Assembly (NCBI RefSeq): GCF_000165835.1
Contig: NC_014640.1
Coordinates: 3,720,001 to 3,784,000, forward strand
Reading direction: 5' to 3'
From: Achromobacter xylosoxidans A8
GTDB lineage: Bacteria > Pseudomonadota > Gammaproteobacteria > Burkholderiales > Burkholderiaceae_B
DNA length: 64,000 bases
Part shown: piece after piece, positions 18,063-26,718 of the stretch
Layout of the letters: each line of letters opens with the position of its first letter
Position numbering within the stretch: the first letter of the stretch is position 1
Translations under genes and position numbers: made by a program
The notes under the pieces: model-generated
The model's database searches: none
Told to the model about the DNA's origin: nothing
Seen by the model: the letters and a program-made list of their open reading frames with translations, nothing else

Positions 18063-18222
18063 GCCTGCCTCCCTGGCGGCCGCTACCCATCGTGGCCGGC
18101 CGCCGCGTGTAGAAAGTCCAGGGTAGTACCGCGCACAGGTTCCATGCAACCCATTGCGCAACGTGCATAATGACGGCTATGCCGGCCCGCGCTCCTAATG
18201 GAGCGACGGGCCGCAGGTCCAT

Positions 18223-19317
18223 ATGCCCACCCGTATGCCCTCGCTTCCTGGAGACGCCGTGCTGGATCCGATACTTGCAGAACTGTCGACCACCCTGCCC
18301 GAGGCCAAGTCCGTCGAACAGCTGACGCGCCCGCTGCTGGACATGCTGGGCGCGGTGACCGGGCTTGAGTCCACCTATCTCACGTCCATCGACCTGAAGG
18401 CGGATCTCCAACACATCCGCTACGCGCGCAACGCCGGAGCACTGCAGATCCCCGAAGGGCTGTCCGTACCCTGGGACGACACGCTGTGCAAGCGCGCGCT
18501 GGACGAAGGACGCCTGTGCACCAGCGATGTCTCCAGCTGCTGGCCGGACTCCGACGCCGCCCGGCAACTGGGCATACAGACCTATCTGAGCGCGCCGGTG
18601 CGCAGGGATGACGGCGTGCTGTTCGGCACCCTGTGCGCCGCCAGCGCCACGCAACGCCAGATCGAGCCTCGGGCGGAATTGGTACTGAAGCTCTTCTCCA
18701 GCGTAATCGCCCGCTTCCTGGAACGCGAAATGCTGATGGAGCAGCTGCACGCCGCCAACGTCCAGCTCATGTCCTATGCGTTGACCGACACGCTGACCGG
18801 CCTGCCCAACCGGCGCGCCCTCTACGAGGCGCTGGACCGCCTGCAGGCGCGCGCCGTCCGCGAAGGCGGCAGCGTGCTGGTCGGCGTGGTCGACCTGGAC
18901 GGCTTCAAGGGCATCAACGACGTCTACGGCCACCAGCAAGGCGACGTATTCCTGCAGGAGGTGTCGCGCCGCATCGCCGCTGCCCTGCGCGGCTCGGACA
19001 TGCTGGGGCGGCTGGGCGGCGACGAGTTCGTGCTGATCGGGCCGGGCCCGGCCCTGGCAGCCGGCGACGGGCCGCATGGCGTGCACGCGCCGCGCGGCGA
19101 GGCCGAAGAAGCCGCGCGGTCGCTGGAAGAACGCGCCACCGCCGCCACCGTGGGGCGCTACCAGCTCGGCGAAGATGCCGTGCCGTACGAGGGCGCCAGC
19201 GTAGGCGTGGTGGCGCTGGACCCGCGCGGCCTGGACGCGGAAGCCGCCGTGCGTTTGGCCGACGCCCGCATGTATGAGGTCAAGCGGGCGCGCAAGACGG
19301 CGCGCGTCATTCACTAG
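18223..19317 (+). CDS. GAF-GGDEF diguanylate cyclase
   Basis: 364 residues. An N-terminal GAF sensor (about 25-165, with GLSVPWDDTLCKRALDEGR, SAPVRRDDG and FGTLCAAS) is followed by the GGDEF domain (about 185-360: LTDTLTGLPNRRALYE, VVDLDGFKGINDVYGH, RLGGDEF). The active-site GGDEF is intact and an RxxD inhibitory site (RGSD) lies five residues upstream, so the enzyme should make cyclic di-GMP with product inhibition. Cytoplasmic, no membrane segment. The stretch after GGDEF (GPALAAGDGPHGVHAP) is longer than usual. An HD-GYP protein at 35449-36048 is a possible opposing enzyme in the same window. Confidence 0.9.
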   Translation: MPTRMPSLPGDAVLDPILAELSTTLPEAKSVEQLTRPLLDMLGAVTGLESTYLTSIDLKADLQHIRYARNAGALQIPEGLSVPWDDTLCKRALDEGRLCTSDVSSCWPDSDAARQLGIQTYLSAPVRRDDGVLFGTLCAASATQRQIEPRAELVLKLFSSVIARFLEREMLMEQLHAANVQLMSYALTDTLTGLPNRRALYEALDRLQARAVREGGSVLVGVVDLDGFKGINDVYGHQQGDVFLQEVSRRIAAALRGSDMLGRLGGDEFVLIGPGPALAAGDGPHGVHAPRGEAEEAARSLEERATAATVGRYQLGEDAVPYEGASVGVVALDPRGLDAEAAVRLADARMYEVKRARKTARVIH

Positions 19318-19336
19318 CGCGAGAAAGGCGCCTTGT

Positions 19337-20071
19337 TCAGGCTGCCGCGGGCGCTACCGCGGCGCCTTCTATGCCGTGGCGGCGCAGCGCGTTTGCGACG
19401 AAGTTGCTGGCCTTCATCTCTTCGACAAACCCCGACAGGACTTCCATGGCTTCGGCGCCACGGTTCTTAGGCGCGCCCATGGCCTGGCGTATGGTCATGA
19501 AGCTGCCGGGCAGCAAGCGCAAGCCCTGCAACCGCCTGGCGTCCGCCTCCAGCTGCTGCAGCACACCCGCCGCCACGTCCGTGCCCTCGGCCAAAAAAGT
19601 GTCGACCACGGCCGGCGAGGTAGGCGCACGCGTAATGGTCGCCCGCTTCAGTTCACGGCTCAGGTACAGGTCGTACGCGCTGCCTTGTCCGACGGTGACG
19701 CGATGTCCCTCGCGGTCGACCTCGTCCAATGCGCGTAGCGCAGAATCTTCGCGCACGAGGTAGGCGCCCTGGATCAGGACATAGGCGTCGGTAAAGGCAA
19801 TGCCGGCCGCGCGCAGCGGATCGATGGCGAAGAAGCCGATGTCCGCGTCCTCCCGCGTGACGGTCTCCACGGAAGCGCCCGCGCTATCCAGCACGACCAG
19901 GTCCAGCGGCACGCCCAGCCTTTCGGCGAAGGCGCGCGCCAGGTCCACGGACAAGCCGGCCGGCGCGCCGGCGGCATCGCGCCCCGCCAGGATGGGATTG
20001 CCCAGGTTGATGGATGCCCGCAGCCGGCCGGTTGGCGCGAAGGCGGAAATGATGTTCGTGTTCAGCTTCAT
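19337..20071 (-). CDS. Leaderless periplasmic-binding-fold (SBP family 3-like) protein
   Basis: 244 residues from ATG at 20071. Reads like amino-acid ABC transporter binding proteins: RASINLGNPILAG, GLSVDLARAFAERLGVPLDLVVLDSA, REDADIGFFAIDPLRAAGIAFTD, GQGSAYDLYLSREL, then GVLQQLEADA. There is no signal peptide at this start or at the alternative ATG at 20104, and no ABC permease or ATPase gene nearby, so transport by the classic route is doubtful; it may act in the cytoplasm as a ligand-binding or enzyme-like protein. The upstream hydrolase gene ends at 20094, so the two genes are coupled or overlap. Confidence 0.75.
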   Translation of the reverse strand: MKLNTNIISAFAPTGRLRASINLGNPILAGRDAAGAPAGLSVDLARAFAERLGVPLDLVVLDSAGASVETVTREDADIGFFAIDPLRAAGIAFTDAYVLIQGAYLVREDSALRALDEVDREGHRVTVGQGSAYDLYLSRELKRATITRAPTSPAVVDTFLAEGTDVAAGVLQQLEADARRLQGLRLLPGSFMTIRQAMGAPKNRGAEAMEVLSGFVEEMKASNFVANALRRHGIEGAAVAPAAA

Positions 20072-20093
20072 AGGTTTGTGCAGGGTGGGAAGA

Positions 20094-20864
20094 TCATGAA
20101 CCATGGCGGCTGAAGACGCCGCCGCAGCAGAGGTCGATGCGCGTCGGCTCCAGCGTGTCGCCGAACCAGGCGTTCAACGCCGCGCGCCGTTCGCCGACAT
20201 ACACCGGCTGCCCGTCCGTGCCGAGCTTCATGCCCAGGTCATGGCCCGGCACCAGCAGCGTTCCGGGCGTCTTGCGCCACAGCTCCCAGATGCGGGCCAG
20301 CGTAGCGCGGCTGGCGTCCATATCGGCGGTGTCATTGACCGTGCCCGACAGCAGTTCGGCCCGGTTCTTCGCGGCATCGCCGGTGAACAGAACCGTTTGC
20401 CGACCATCGTCGACGTAGAACAGCAAGTGGCCCGGCGTGTGCCCCGGCGACGCAATCGCGCGCAGGTACGGCAGGAATTCGTCGCCATCGCGTATGCGCC
20501 GGACACGCTCCGACGACGCCAGTTCGCGCACGTAGAGCTCCGGCAGCGGATTGAACCCGGGCGGCTGGGCGGCCGCCCAGGCCAACTCCAGCTCGCCGAT
20601 CCAGACGGTGGCGTTGGGAAACAGCGTGAAATTGACGGCGTGATCATAGTGGGCGTGCGTCAGCACCACGTCGGTGATGTCGGCCGCGGCCACGCCGCAG
20701 CGGCTCAGGTGCTGGCCCAGCAGATGGCGCACACCGAACGCGCCCACGTCCACCAGTATGTTGCGCCCGCCGCCCCGCAAAAGCGTGGTGGTGCTCCAGC
20801 CCAGTCCGCCATGGCACAGCGAACGCCCTGGATAGCCTTGTATCAATACCTCGATGTCATACAT
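20094..20864 (-). CDS. Metallo-beta-lactamase-fold hydrolase
   Basis: 256 residues. Zinc-site motifs: LTHAHYDHAVN (HxHxDH), SPGHTPGH, FTGDAAKN and LVPGHDLG, all in the canonical order of the MBL fold. Size and the pattern HxHxDH-H-D-H resemble N-acyl homoserine lactonases and related lactonases, but a substrate cannot be assigned. No signal peptide. It starts three bases after the Bug gene stop and runs into the SBP-like gene, so it is part of the five-gene operon and may open a lactone or hydrolyse an ester of the compound that the two Bug proteins bind. Confidence 0.85.
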   Translation of the reverse strand: MYDIEVLIQGYPGRSLCHGGLGWSTTTLLRGGGRNILVDVGAFGVRHLLGQHLSRCGVAAADITDVVLTHAHYDHAVNFTLFPNATVWIGELELAWAAAQPPGFNPLPELYVRELASSERVRRIRDGDEFLPYLRAIASPGHTPGHLLFYVDDGRQTVLFTGDAAKNRAELLSGTVNDTADMDASRATLARIWELWRKTPGTLLVPGHDLGMKLGTDGQPVYVGERRAALNAWFGDTLEPTRIDLCCGGVFSRHGS

Positions 20865-20867
20865 GGC

Positions 20868-21848
20868 CTACTCCGCTTGCACATGCGCGTCCGCGATCAG
20901 CTTGCGGTAGCGTTGCAGGTCTTCCTGGATCAGGCGCGCGAATTCCTGCGGGGTGCCCGCGACGATCTCGTTGCCGCCTTCGGTCTGGAGCTTCTGGATC
21001 ACGTCGGGCTCGCGTGCGGCCTTGACCACCTCTTCATGCAGGCGCGACAGGATCTTGGGATCGGTGCCAGCCGGCGCCAGCAAACCCTGGAATTGCGTGA
21101 CCACGAAATCCTTGAAGCCCAGTTCCTCCATCGTCGGGATATCGGGCAGGCCTTGCGCGCGGTTCGGTCCCGACACCGCATACCCGCGCAGCTTGCCGGA
21201 ACGCAGATGTGGCGTGGCCGTCACCACCGTGTCGAACGTGAAGCTGAGCTGCCCGCCCAGCACGTCGGTCAGGGCCTGCGCATTGCCCTTGTAGGGAATA
21301 TGCGTGAGCTGCGTCTGCGTCATGACCGCCAACAGTTCGCCCGCCAGATGCCCGCCCGCCCCCACGCCCGCGGAGCCGTAGCTTATCTGGCCCGGCTTGG
21401 CCCGCGCCGCCGCGATCAGGTCATCCACGCTGCGTATCGGCGATTGCTGCGGCACGACCAGCACGTACTGATAGCTGGTGATCTGGCTGATCGGCGCCAG
21501 GTCGGCCACCGGATCATATGGCGTCTTCTTGTACAGCGAGGGATTCACCACCAGCGGCCCGCTCGCATCCAGCAGCAGCGTGTAACCGTCAGGCGCGGCC
21601 TTGGCGACGAAATCAGTGCCTATCATGCCGTTGGCGCCCGGCTTGTTCTCGACGACGAAGGTTGCGCCCATGCTGACCGACAGCTTTTGCGCGATCACAC
21701 GGGCGGTGATGTCCGCTGCGCCGCCCGCGACATAGGGCACGATCAGGCGCACCGGTTTGCTGGGATAGTCCGACGCCAGCGCCGCGCCGGCCGCCATCAT
21801 GCCCAACGCGCCCGCCATCATTGCCGTAGCCATGGCTGTGTATTTCAT
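20868..21848 (-). CDS. Bug/TctC-family periplasmic substrate-binding protein
   Basis: 326 residues from ATG at 21848 with a signal peptide (MKYTAMATAMMAGALGMM, cleavage near ALA-SDYP). Mature start YPSKPVRLIVPYVAGGAADI, then FVVENKPGANGMIGTD, AAPDGYTLLLDA, HIPYKGNAQALTDVLGG and GLLAPAGTDPKI are standard Bug blocks. Third gene of the operon headed by another Bug gene. Having two Bug receptors in one operon suggests two ligands or a duplicated specificity. Confidence 0.9.
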   Translation of the reverse strand: MKYTAMATAMMAGALGMMAAGAALASDYPSKPVRLIVPYVAGGAADITARVIAQKLSVSMGATFVVENKPGANGMIGTDFVAKAAPDGYTLLLDASGPLVVNPSLYKKTPYDPVADLAPISQITSYQYVLVVPQQSPIRSVDDLIAAARAKPGQISYGSAGVGAGGHLAGELLAVMTQTQLTHIPYKGNAQALTDVLGGQLSFTFDTVVTATPHLRSGKLRGYAVSGPNRAQGLPDIPTMEELGFKDFVVTQFQGLLAPAGTDPKILSRLHEEVVKAAREPDVIQKLQTEGGNEIVAGTPQEFARLIQEDLQRYRKLIADAHVQAE

Positions 21849-21880
21849 GTCTGTCTCCGAAATGCTGCCGCCAGCGCAGG

Positions 21881-22933
21881 TCAGGCCGGCAGGGAATCCG
21901 CATGGCGGCGCAACAACGCCAGGACATCCGCGTCCAGTGCAATCCCCTGCTCCTTCTGGCGCGCCATCTTGGCCAGTTCGATCTCGCCGGGCTGAATCAC
22001 CGGCCGCGCGGGATCGGCCGGCGCGCTGCCGTGCAGGATCTGCGCGAAGTCGGCCATGCGTTGGGCGAGCCATTGCGTCGAACCCAGCCTGCGGGTGTCT
22101 ATCAGCAGGAAAAAGTGGCCAAGGTTCTGTGGCTGATCGGGCGCATCCACCCATGACTTCACATGCGTCAGATAAGCCGCGTTCGACAGCAGCCCGGCGA
22201 ACAGGTCGACCATCAGCGCCAGGCCGTAGCCCTTGTGCCCGCCGATCGGAAGCAGAAAGCCGTCAAGCGCATCCTTGGGACTGGTCGTCGGCTGTCCGGC
22301 CGCGTCGGTGGCCCAGCTGTCGGGAATCTCCTGCCCGGCTTTCAGGGCGTTGCGGATCTTGGCGCGCGCCACCACGCTCATCGCCATGTCCAGCAGAAAG
22401 TGCGCGCCCTCCGGATTGGGCACGGCGAAGCCGATCGGACTGTTGCCGACCCGGGCGTCGGTGCCGCCCCAGGGCGCGATGGTAGTGGTGGCGTTGCTGC
22501 CGATGATGCTGGCATAACCCGCTTGCGCCGCGATCAGGCCATAGGGAGAAATGGGACCGAAATGATTGCTCTGGCGAGCGAACGCCATGCCTACCCCGCA
22601 CTCGCTGGCGGCCTGCATGGCGGCGCGCAGCGCGTGCATGCCGACCAGCGGCCCGACGCCGTTGTCGCCATCGACCAGGCACAGGCCGGGCGCGGGGCGC
22701 TCGACTTGAATCCGGGCGCGGGGATTGATGCCGCCCACCTGCAGGCGCTCGCCGTACGATTCAATGCGGCTCAGGCCATGGGTGGACAGGCCGAACAGGT
22801 CCGCCAACACCAACACCTGGACAACATCGGCGGCATCCTGGGCAGGCAGCCCCAGGCTTTCGAACGCGCGTATGCCGAGCTGCGTCAGCTCCTCTTCGGC
22901 GATAAGAATCGGGTCTTGCTTTTGGCTACTCAT
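21881..22933 (-). CDS. LDH2/malate-dehydrogenase-family NAD(P) oxidoreductase
   Basis: 350 residues from ATG at 22933. Family motifs: DLFGLSTHGLSRI, ARQSNHFGPISPYGL, IGSNATTTIAPWGG, GNSPIGFAVPNPEG and GHKGYGLALMVDLFAGLLS. These define the type 2 malate/L-lactate dehydrogenase family, which includes ureidoglycolate, sulfolactate and 2,3-diketogulonate dehydrogenases and catalyses NAD(P)-dependent oxidation of a 2-hydroxy acid. Placed between two Bug receptor genes, so it probably acts on the acid they bring in. Gaps of 32 and 43 bases indicate co-transcription. Confidence 0.88.
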   Translation of the reverse strand: MSSQKQDPILIAEEELTQLGIRAFESLGLPAQDAADVVQVLVLADLFGLSTHGLSRIESYGERLQVGGINPRARIQVERPAPGLCLVDGDNGVGPLVGMHALRAAMQAASECGVGMAFARQSNHFGPISPYGLIAAQAGYASIIGSNATTTIAPWGGTDARVGNSPIGFAVPNPEGAHFLLDMAMSVVARAKIRNALKAGQEIPDSWATDAAGQPTTSPKDALDGFLLPIGGHKGYGLALMVDLFAGLLSNAAYLTHVKSWVDAPDQPQNLGHFFLLIDTRRLGSTQWLAQRMADFAQILHGSAPADPARPVIQPGEIELAKMARQKEQGIALDADVLALLRRHADSLPA

Positions 22934-22976
22934 GGCAATGCTTCTCGAAAAAGAATGGGGATTCGTGAAAGATGGA

Positions 22977-23975
22977 TCATTCGGCGGACAGGCGGGCGCT
23001 GCGCACCACCTGCCCCCAGCGCTTCTCTTCGGCGTCGATGAAGGCGGCAAATTCGGCCGGTCCCGCGCCGGACGCCTCGCTGGCGTCGTGCGCCAGGCGT
23101 TCGCGCACGGAATCGGTCTGCAGCGCCTTGAGCGCGGCCTGGTGCAGGCGCTCGATGACGGGGGCCGGCGTGCCCGCAGGCGCCAACAGGCCGAACCACT
23201 GCGAACTTTCAAAGCCCGGATAGCCCTGCTCTGCCACGGTGGGCACATCAGGGAGCACGGGCAGGCGCCGTTCCGATCCCACCGCCACGATGCGGATCTT
23301 GCCCGCCTGGGCATGCGGCAGCAGTCCGGGCGTGCCGGCCGCCGCAGCGTCGATGTTGCCCGCCAGCAGATCGGTCACCTGCGCGCCGGTCCCCTTGTAG
23401 GGCACATGCACCACGTCGATGCCGGTCGCCGTCTTGAGCATCTCGAACGCCAGATGGCCCGCGCTGCCGTTGCCGGCGGACCCGTAGTTCAAAGCTCCCG
23501 GCCGGGCGCGCGCCAATGCCACGAACTCCGGCAGCGTCGACGCCTGGACCTTGCCGCCCACCGCGAACACCATGGGCAGCTTCGCCAGCAGCACGATGGG
23601 CGCGAAGTCGCCGCGCGGGTCATACGGCAGCTTGGCCACCATGGACGGGTTCACGGCCAGCGTGCCCACATGGCCCAGGATGAGGGTGTAGCCATCGGGA
23701 GCGGCGCGCGCCGCTTCCACCGTGGCGATCATCCCCTGCCCGCCGCCCTTGTTTTCCACGATGACCTGCTTGCCCAGATCGCGCGACATCTCTACCGCCA
23801 CCGCGCGTGCCACCACGTCCGAACTGCCGCCGGGACCGTAGGGCACCAGCAGGCGGATCGGACGTTGCGGCCAGTCCCCGCTCTCGGCGCGCGAGGCCGG
23901 CGCCAAAAGCGCCATCAATGGCACGCAGGCCAGTGCAAGGGCGAATTGCCGGCGTAGGCGGCGGACGCGAATCAT
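22977..23975 (-). CDS. Bug/TctC-family periplasmic substrate-binding protein
   Basis: 332 residues from ATG at 23975, with AGGAG about eight bases upstream. Signal sequence with a very basic n-region (MIRVRRLRRQFALALACVPL) cleaved near SRA-ESGD. Then RPIRLLVPYGPGGSSDVVAR, QVIVENKGGGQGMIATV, AAPDGYTLILGH, HVPYKGTGAQVTDLL and GLLAPAGTPAPVIE. First gene of the five-gene minus-strand operon and divergent from a LysR gene 109 bases away. Confidence 0.9.
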   Translation of the reverse strand: MIRVRRLRRQFALALACVPLMALLAPASRAESGDWPQRPIRLLVPYGPGGSSDVVARAVAVEMSRDLGKQVIVENKGGGQGMIATVEAARAAPDGYTLILGHVGTLAVNPSMVAKLPYDPRGDFAPIVLLAKLPMVFAVGGKVQASTLPEFVALARARPGALNYGSAGNGSAGHLAFEMLKTATGIDVVHVPYKGTGAQVTDLLAGNIDAAAAGTPGLLPHAQAGKIRIVAVGSERRLPVLPDVPTVAEQGYPGFESSQWFGLLAPAGTPAPVIERLHQAALKALQTDSVRERLAHDASEASGAGPAEFAAFIDAEEKRWGQVVRSARLSAE

Positions 23976-24084
23976 GAGCTTGTCTCCTGGTATGTGCCGC
24001 GCTCGGGGCGGCTTGGAAGACATGATGCGCAGCACGCACAATAGAGTAAAGTGCAAAAATTAGATCAATTCTTGACGAAAACGC

Positions 24085-24987
24085 ATGAAATTCGATTTGG
24101 CCGATTTGCGCGCCTTCCTGGCGGTCGCCGACCTGGGCAGCTTCCGCGCCGCCTCCGAAGCCCTGCATCTTTCTCAATCCGCCCTGTCGCGACGCGCCGA
24201 CAAGCTGGAAGCTGCGCTAGGCGTGCAGTTGCTGACGCGCACCACCCGCAAGGTCGAACTGACGACCATAGGCCGCGGCTTCGTGCCGCGCGCGCGCAAC
24301 GTGCTCAACGAACTTGAAAGCGCCCTGGTCGGCATACAGGACGTGGCCGAACGCCTGTCGGGCCTGGTCACCATCGCTTGCGTGCCTTCGGCGGTGGCCT
24401 ATTTCCTGCCTGGCGTGATCCGCAGCTACCATGAGCAATACCCGCGCATACGCATCCGGATCATCGATGAGTCCTCGTCGCAGATCCTGACCGCCGTCGC
24501 GCGCGGCGATGCCGATTTCGGCCTGACCTACATAGGCGCGAACGACGCCGACATCGAATTCAAACCCTTGCTGGAAGAGCCCTTCGTGGCCGCGGTCAGC
24601 CGCCAGCACCCTTTCGCGCAAAGAGAATCGGTCACCTGGGCCGACCTGGACACCCATCCCTACATCAGCCTGGCCCAGGGCAGCGGCAACCGCTTCCTGA
24701 TAGATCAGGCGCTGGCGCACAGCGGCGTGCGGCCTCGCCATTTCTGCGAGGTCCAGCATGTGCCGGCGCTGGTGAGCATGGTCGAGGCTGGCCTGGGGGT
24801 AGGCGTCGTGCCACGGTTGGCCATGCCAGCCGGGGAACATGCCGATCTGGTCAGCGTGCCGCTGCGCGAGCCGGCCATCACGCGGACCATAGGATTGATC
24901 CATAGCCGGGGCAAGGCGATCAACCCGGTCGCCAAGCTGTTCTATGACCTGCTGGCGGCCAGGGTCGGCGAGCGGCAGGATGTTTGA
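24085..24987 (+). CDS. LysR-family transcriptional regulator
   Basis: 300 residues (MKFDLADLRAFLAVADLGSF). HTH at about 18-38 (AASEALHLSQSALSRRADKLE), followed by a co-inducer domain with GLGVGVVPRLAMP at the end of lobe 1, typical of CynR/CbbR-like regulators. It diverges from the Bug/LDH2/Bug/MBL/SBP operon and is its probable regulator. It ends 15 bases before the convergent alpha/beta hydrolase gene; a stem-loop covers the junction. Confidence 0.9.
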   Translation: MKFDLADLRAFLAVADLGSFRAASEALHLSQSALSRRADKLEAALGVQLLTRTTRKVELTTIGRGFVPRARNVLNELESALVGIQDVAERLSGLVTIACVPSAVAYFLPGVIRSYHEQYPRIRIRIIDESSSQILTAVARGDADFGLTYIGANDADIEFKPLLEEPFVAAVSRQHPFAQRESVTWADLDTHPYISLAQGSGNRFLIDQALAHSGVRPRHFCEVQHVPALVSMVEAGLGVGVVPRLAMPAGEHADLVSVPLREPAITRTIGLIHSRGKAINPVAKLFYDLLAARVGERQDV

Positions 24988-24992
24988 ACGGT

Positions 24993-25027
24993 GACTCCCA
25001 GCTCAGGACTCGCCTGATCCGGGAGTC
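24993..25027. terminator. Two-part stem-loop at the lysR/hydrolase convergent junction
   Basis: GACTCCC (24993-24999) pairs with GGGAGTC (25021-25027), and inside it TCAGG (25004-25008) pairs with CCTGA (25013-25017). The structure contains the stop codon of the minus-strand hydrolase gene (25003-25005). No T-tract of note. Placed between convergent genes, so probably a shared terminator. Confidence 0.45.
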
Positions 25028-26553
25028 GATGCCAGACCGAGCGCGTCCACTACCGCCTTTGCCATCGTGGCATCTTCAATCGCTTTCGAATGCCGACCGT
25101 TCATCAAGGATCGCCTGCCATCTCGCAGGGTCCAACGCCCATTGGGCATGTGGACTCTGCGCTGTTCGCAACCGGGCCCGTGGCTAGCTTCGATGCTCGC
25201 GCCGTGAACCAGCAGTTCATGGCTGGTGAGGCCTGCGATCCGCGCCACCACTTTTCGGCGATTGAATCGGAGCAGCGCAGCGTAATCCACCAAACCGAGC
25301 AGATCGCGCATCAAGGCATGAATATCCCGAGCCATCTTGCTGATGCTCTTTGCGCATGCGAGCAGGATGATGAAAGCGATGACGTAGAAAAACCCGCGCA
25401 AAAACGCGGTCAGTCCATAGAGCAAGACCGATTCCATCGAAAGGGCCTTTCCTTTGGTTGTGGCGACTAGCCAAATTAGTTCCAAAACAACACACCAAAC
25501 ATACAGAGGCAGAGACCACTTCCTGAACTGCTCCCTGCGCAGCGACTTTTGCTCCACAAAAGCCGGGCTGCTTCCAGGTTCGACACCTGCGCTAACGGAT
25601 GCGTCCAGCATTTCGTCCAGGATTTCATCTTCGTCCACCCGCAAAGCTATCACCCTGCGCGCCGCAGGCAGCTCGTCCGCTATGGGTCGCCACCGTGACC
25701 AAGCCCCCACAATGCCGACAACCGTGCGGACGAAATCAAGAACCGCAACACCGACAGCGATCGTCACTGATTCCCATGTACTCCAGGAAATGGTTGGCCA
25801 CAGCGCGTCCAAACCCGTATACGGCGCGCTGGCCAACAAGCCAAAGAACACAATTATCAACAGCACGAAGCGACTGAATACCGCCATCCCTCCAGAGGCG
25901 ATTTCTTCAATCGTCAACTTCCTCAACGAGACAAATGGTGCAGCAATCGTGACCGCCCTTTCAACCGCAGGATGGTCGGCCGCCATTGCCGCCACTTGGC
26001 CGCCATACGAATGGCCGATCAGCACCACGGTATTCAGTGGAAACTTGGCCTCATCAAGCCACTTTCTGACGTTCTCCGCAGCGACGCTTCGCGATAGCTG
26101 CTTGTTTCCAGACTCCCAGCACAGGCCGTACACCGTCAAGCCAGCGGACTCTAGGCCCTTTCGGCATTGAGCCCACCGCGCCCAGTCGTACCTGGGCCCG
26201 CTCCAAGTGCCGGGAATAATGAGGGCTGTCCGAAGTCGCTCATGACTTTGGAAAGCTTGGCCGCAGGACCTCTCACTCAATAGGCGGATACTTGCGGCCT
26301 CCATTTCCTGCCCCGTGCGCCGATACGCAAAATTGCGGAATCGGCTACCGACGGAAAACAGGATGGCGCGGCGATGCTTGAACACGTACATGCACTGATC
26401 CGGGATCGAAAAAAGCGCACTCAGCAAAAGCTTCACGCTCCAGATCAAGAAAACGCCGCCGCCTGTCGCCAGGAATCCACCCATCAAGGCCAATGGAGTG
26501 GCAAGGACAGCAGCTATCGCCGGAGAACTGTGCAAAGGTACGGCCGGGTCCAT
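25003..26553 (-). CDS. Membrane-embedded alpha/beta hydrolase, lower GC, likely acquired
   Basis: 516 residues. An N-terminal hydrophobic region (about 12-50) precedes an alpha/beta hydrolase core: RTALIIPGTWSGPRYDW, VYGLCWESGN, then TVVLIGHSYGGQVAAMAADH with nucleophile Ser182. Hydrophobic helices follow at about 224-243 and 261-284, then VIALRVDEDEI (Asp307 or Asp309 as likely acid), two more helices (about 347-366 and 376-402) and a C-terminal NGRHSKAIEDATMAKAVV with His488 as likely base. The catalytic core is therefore broken up by membrane pairs. Base composition and codon use are clearly more AT-rich than neighbours, suggesting recent transfer. I do not recognise a characterised relative; a lipid- or ester-cleaving membrane enzyme is an inference. 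Confidence 0.75.
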   Translation of the reverse strand: MDPAVPLHSSPAIAAVLATPLALMGGFLATGGGVFLIWSVKLLLSALFSIPDQCMYVFKHRRAILFSVGSRFRNFAYRRTGQEMEAASIRLLSERSCGQAFQSHERLRTALIIPGTWSGPRYDWARWAQCRKGLESAGLTVYGLCWESGNKQLSRSVAAENVRKWLDEAKFPLNTVVLIGHSYGGQVAAMAADHPAVERAVTIAAPFVSLRKLTIEEIASGGMAVFSRFVLLIIVFFGLLASAPYTGLDALWPTISWSTWESVTIAVGVAVLDFVRTVVGIVGAWSRWRPIADELPAARRVIALRVDEDEILDEMLDASVSAGVEPGSSPAFVEQKSLRREQFRKWSLPLYVWCVVLELIWLVATTKGKALSMESVLLYGLTAFLRGFFYVIAFIILLACAKSISKMARDIHALMRDLLGLVDYAALLRFNRRKVVARIAGLTSHELLVHGASIEASHGPGCEQRRVHMPNGRWTLRDGRRSLMNGRHSKAIEDATMAKAVVDALGLASTPGSGES

Positions 26554-26666
26554 CTATGCCTGAAGGTTGAAGTAACTAATGGTAAATCAATCTATCAAAT
26601 TAGATCCTTCGCCACAAGCCGCCTCGAGAGTCTGCTGTGCGCACGATGGCCGCAACATTCCAGTCC

Positions 26667-26698
26667 AAAAAAAAAGCGCCGCCTTCCAGCGACGCTTT
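26667..26698 (-). terminator. Rho-independent terminator of the glp transporter operon
   Basis: On the minus strand, a 9-bp stem (AAGCGTCGC with GCGGCGCTT, one G-T wobble; arms at 26689-26697 and 26674-26682) is followed directly by nine T residues in all. It lies 21 bases after the glpV stop codon. Classic intrinsic terminator, ending the glpSTPQV transcript and insulating the foreign hydrolase gene. Confidence 0.9.
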
Positions 26699-26718
26699 AT
26701 TCAGGGAGTGTCAGCGTC

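Noticed and set aside
20094..20864. MBL-fold protein called as an AHL lactonase (quorum quenching)
   Set aside because: The HxHxDH metal site is shared by many MBL enzymes and the operon context is acid uptake; no lactonase-specific evidence is visible.
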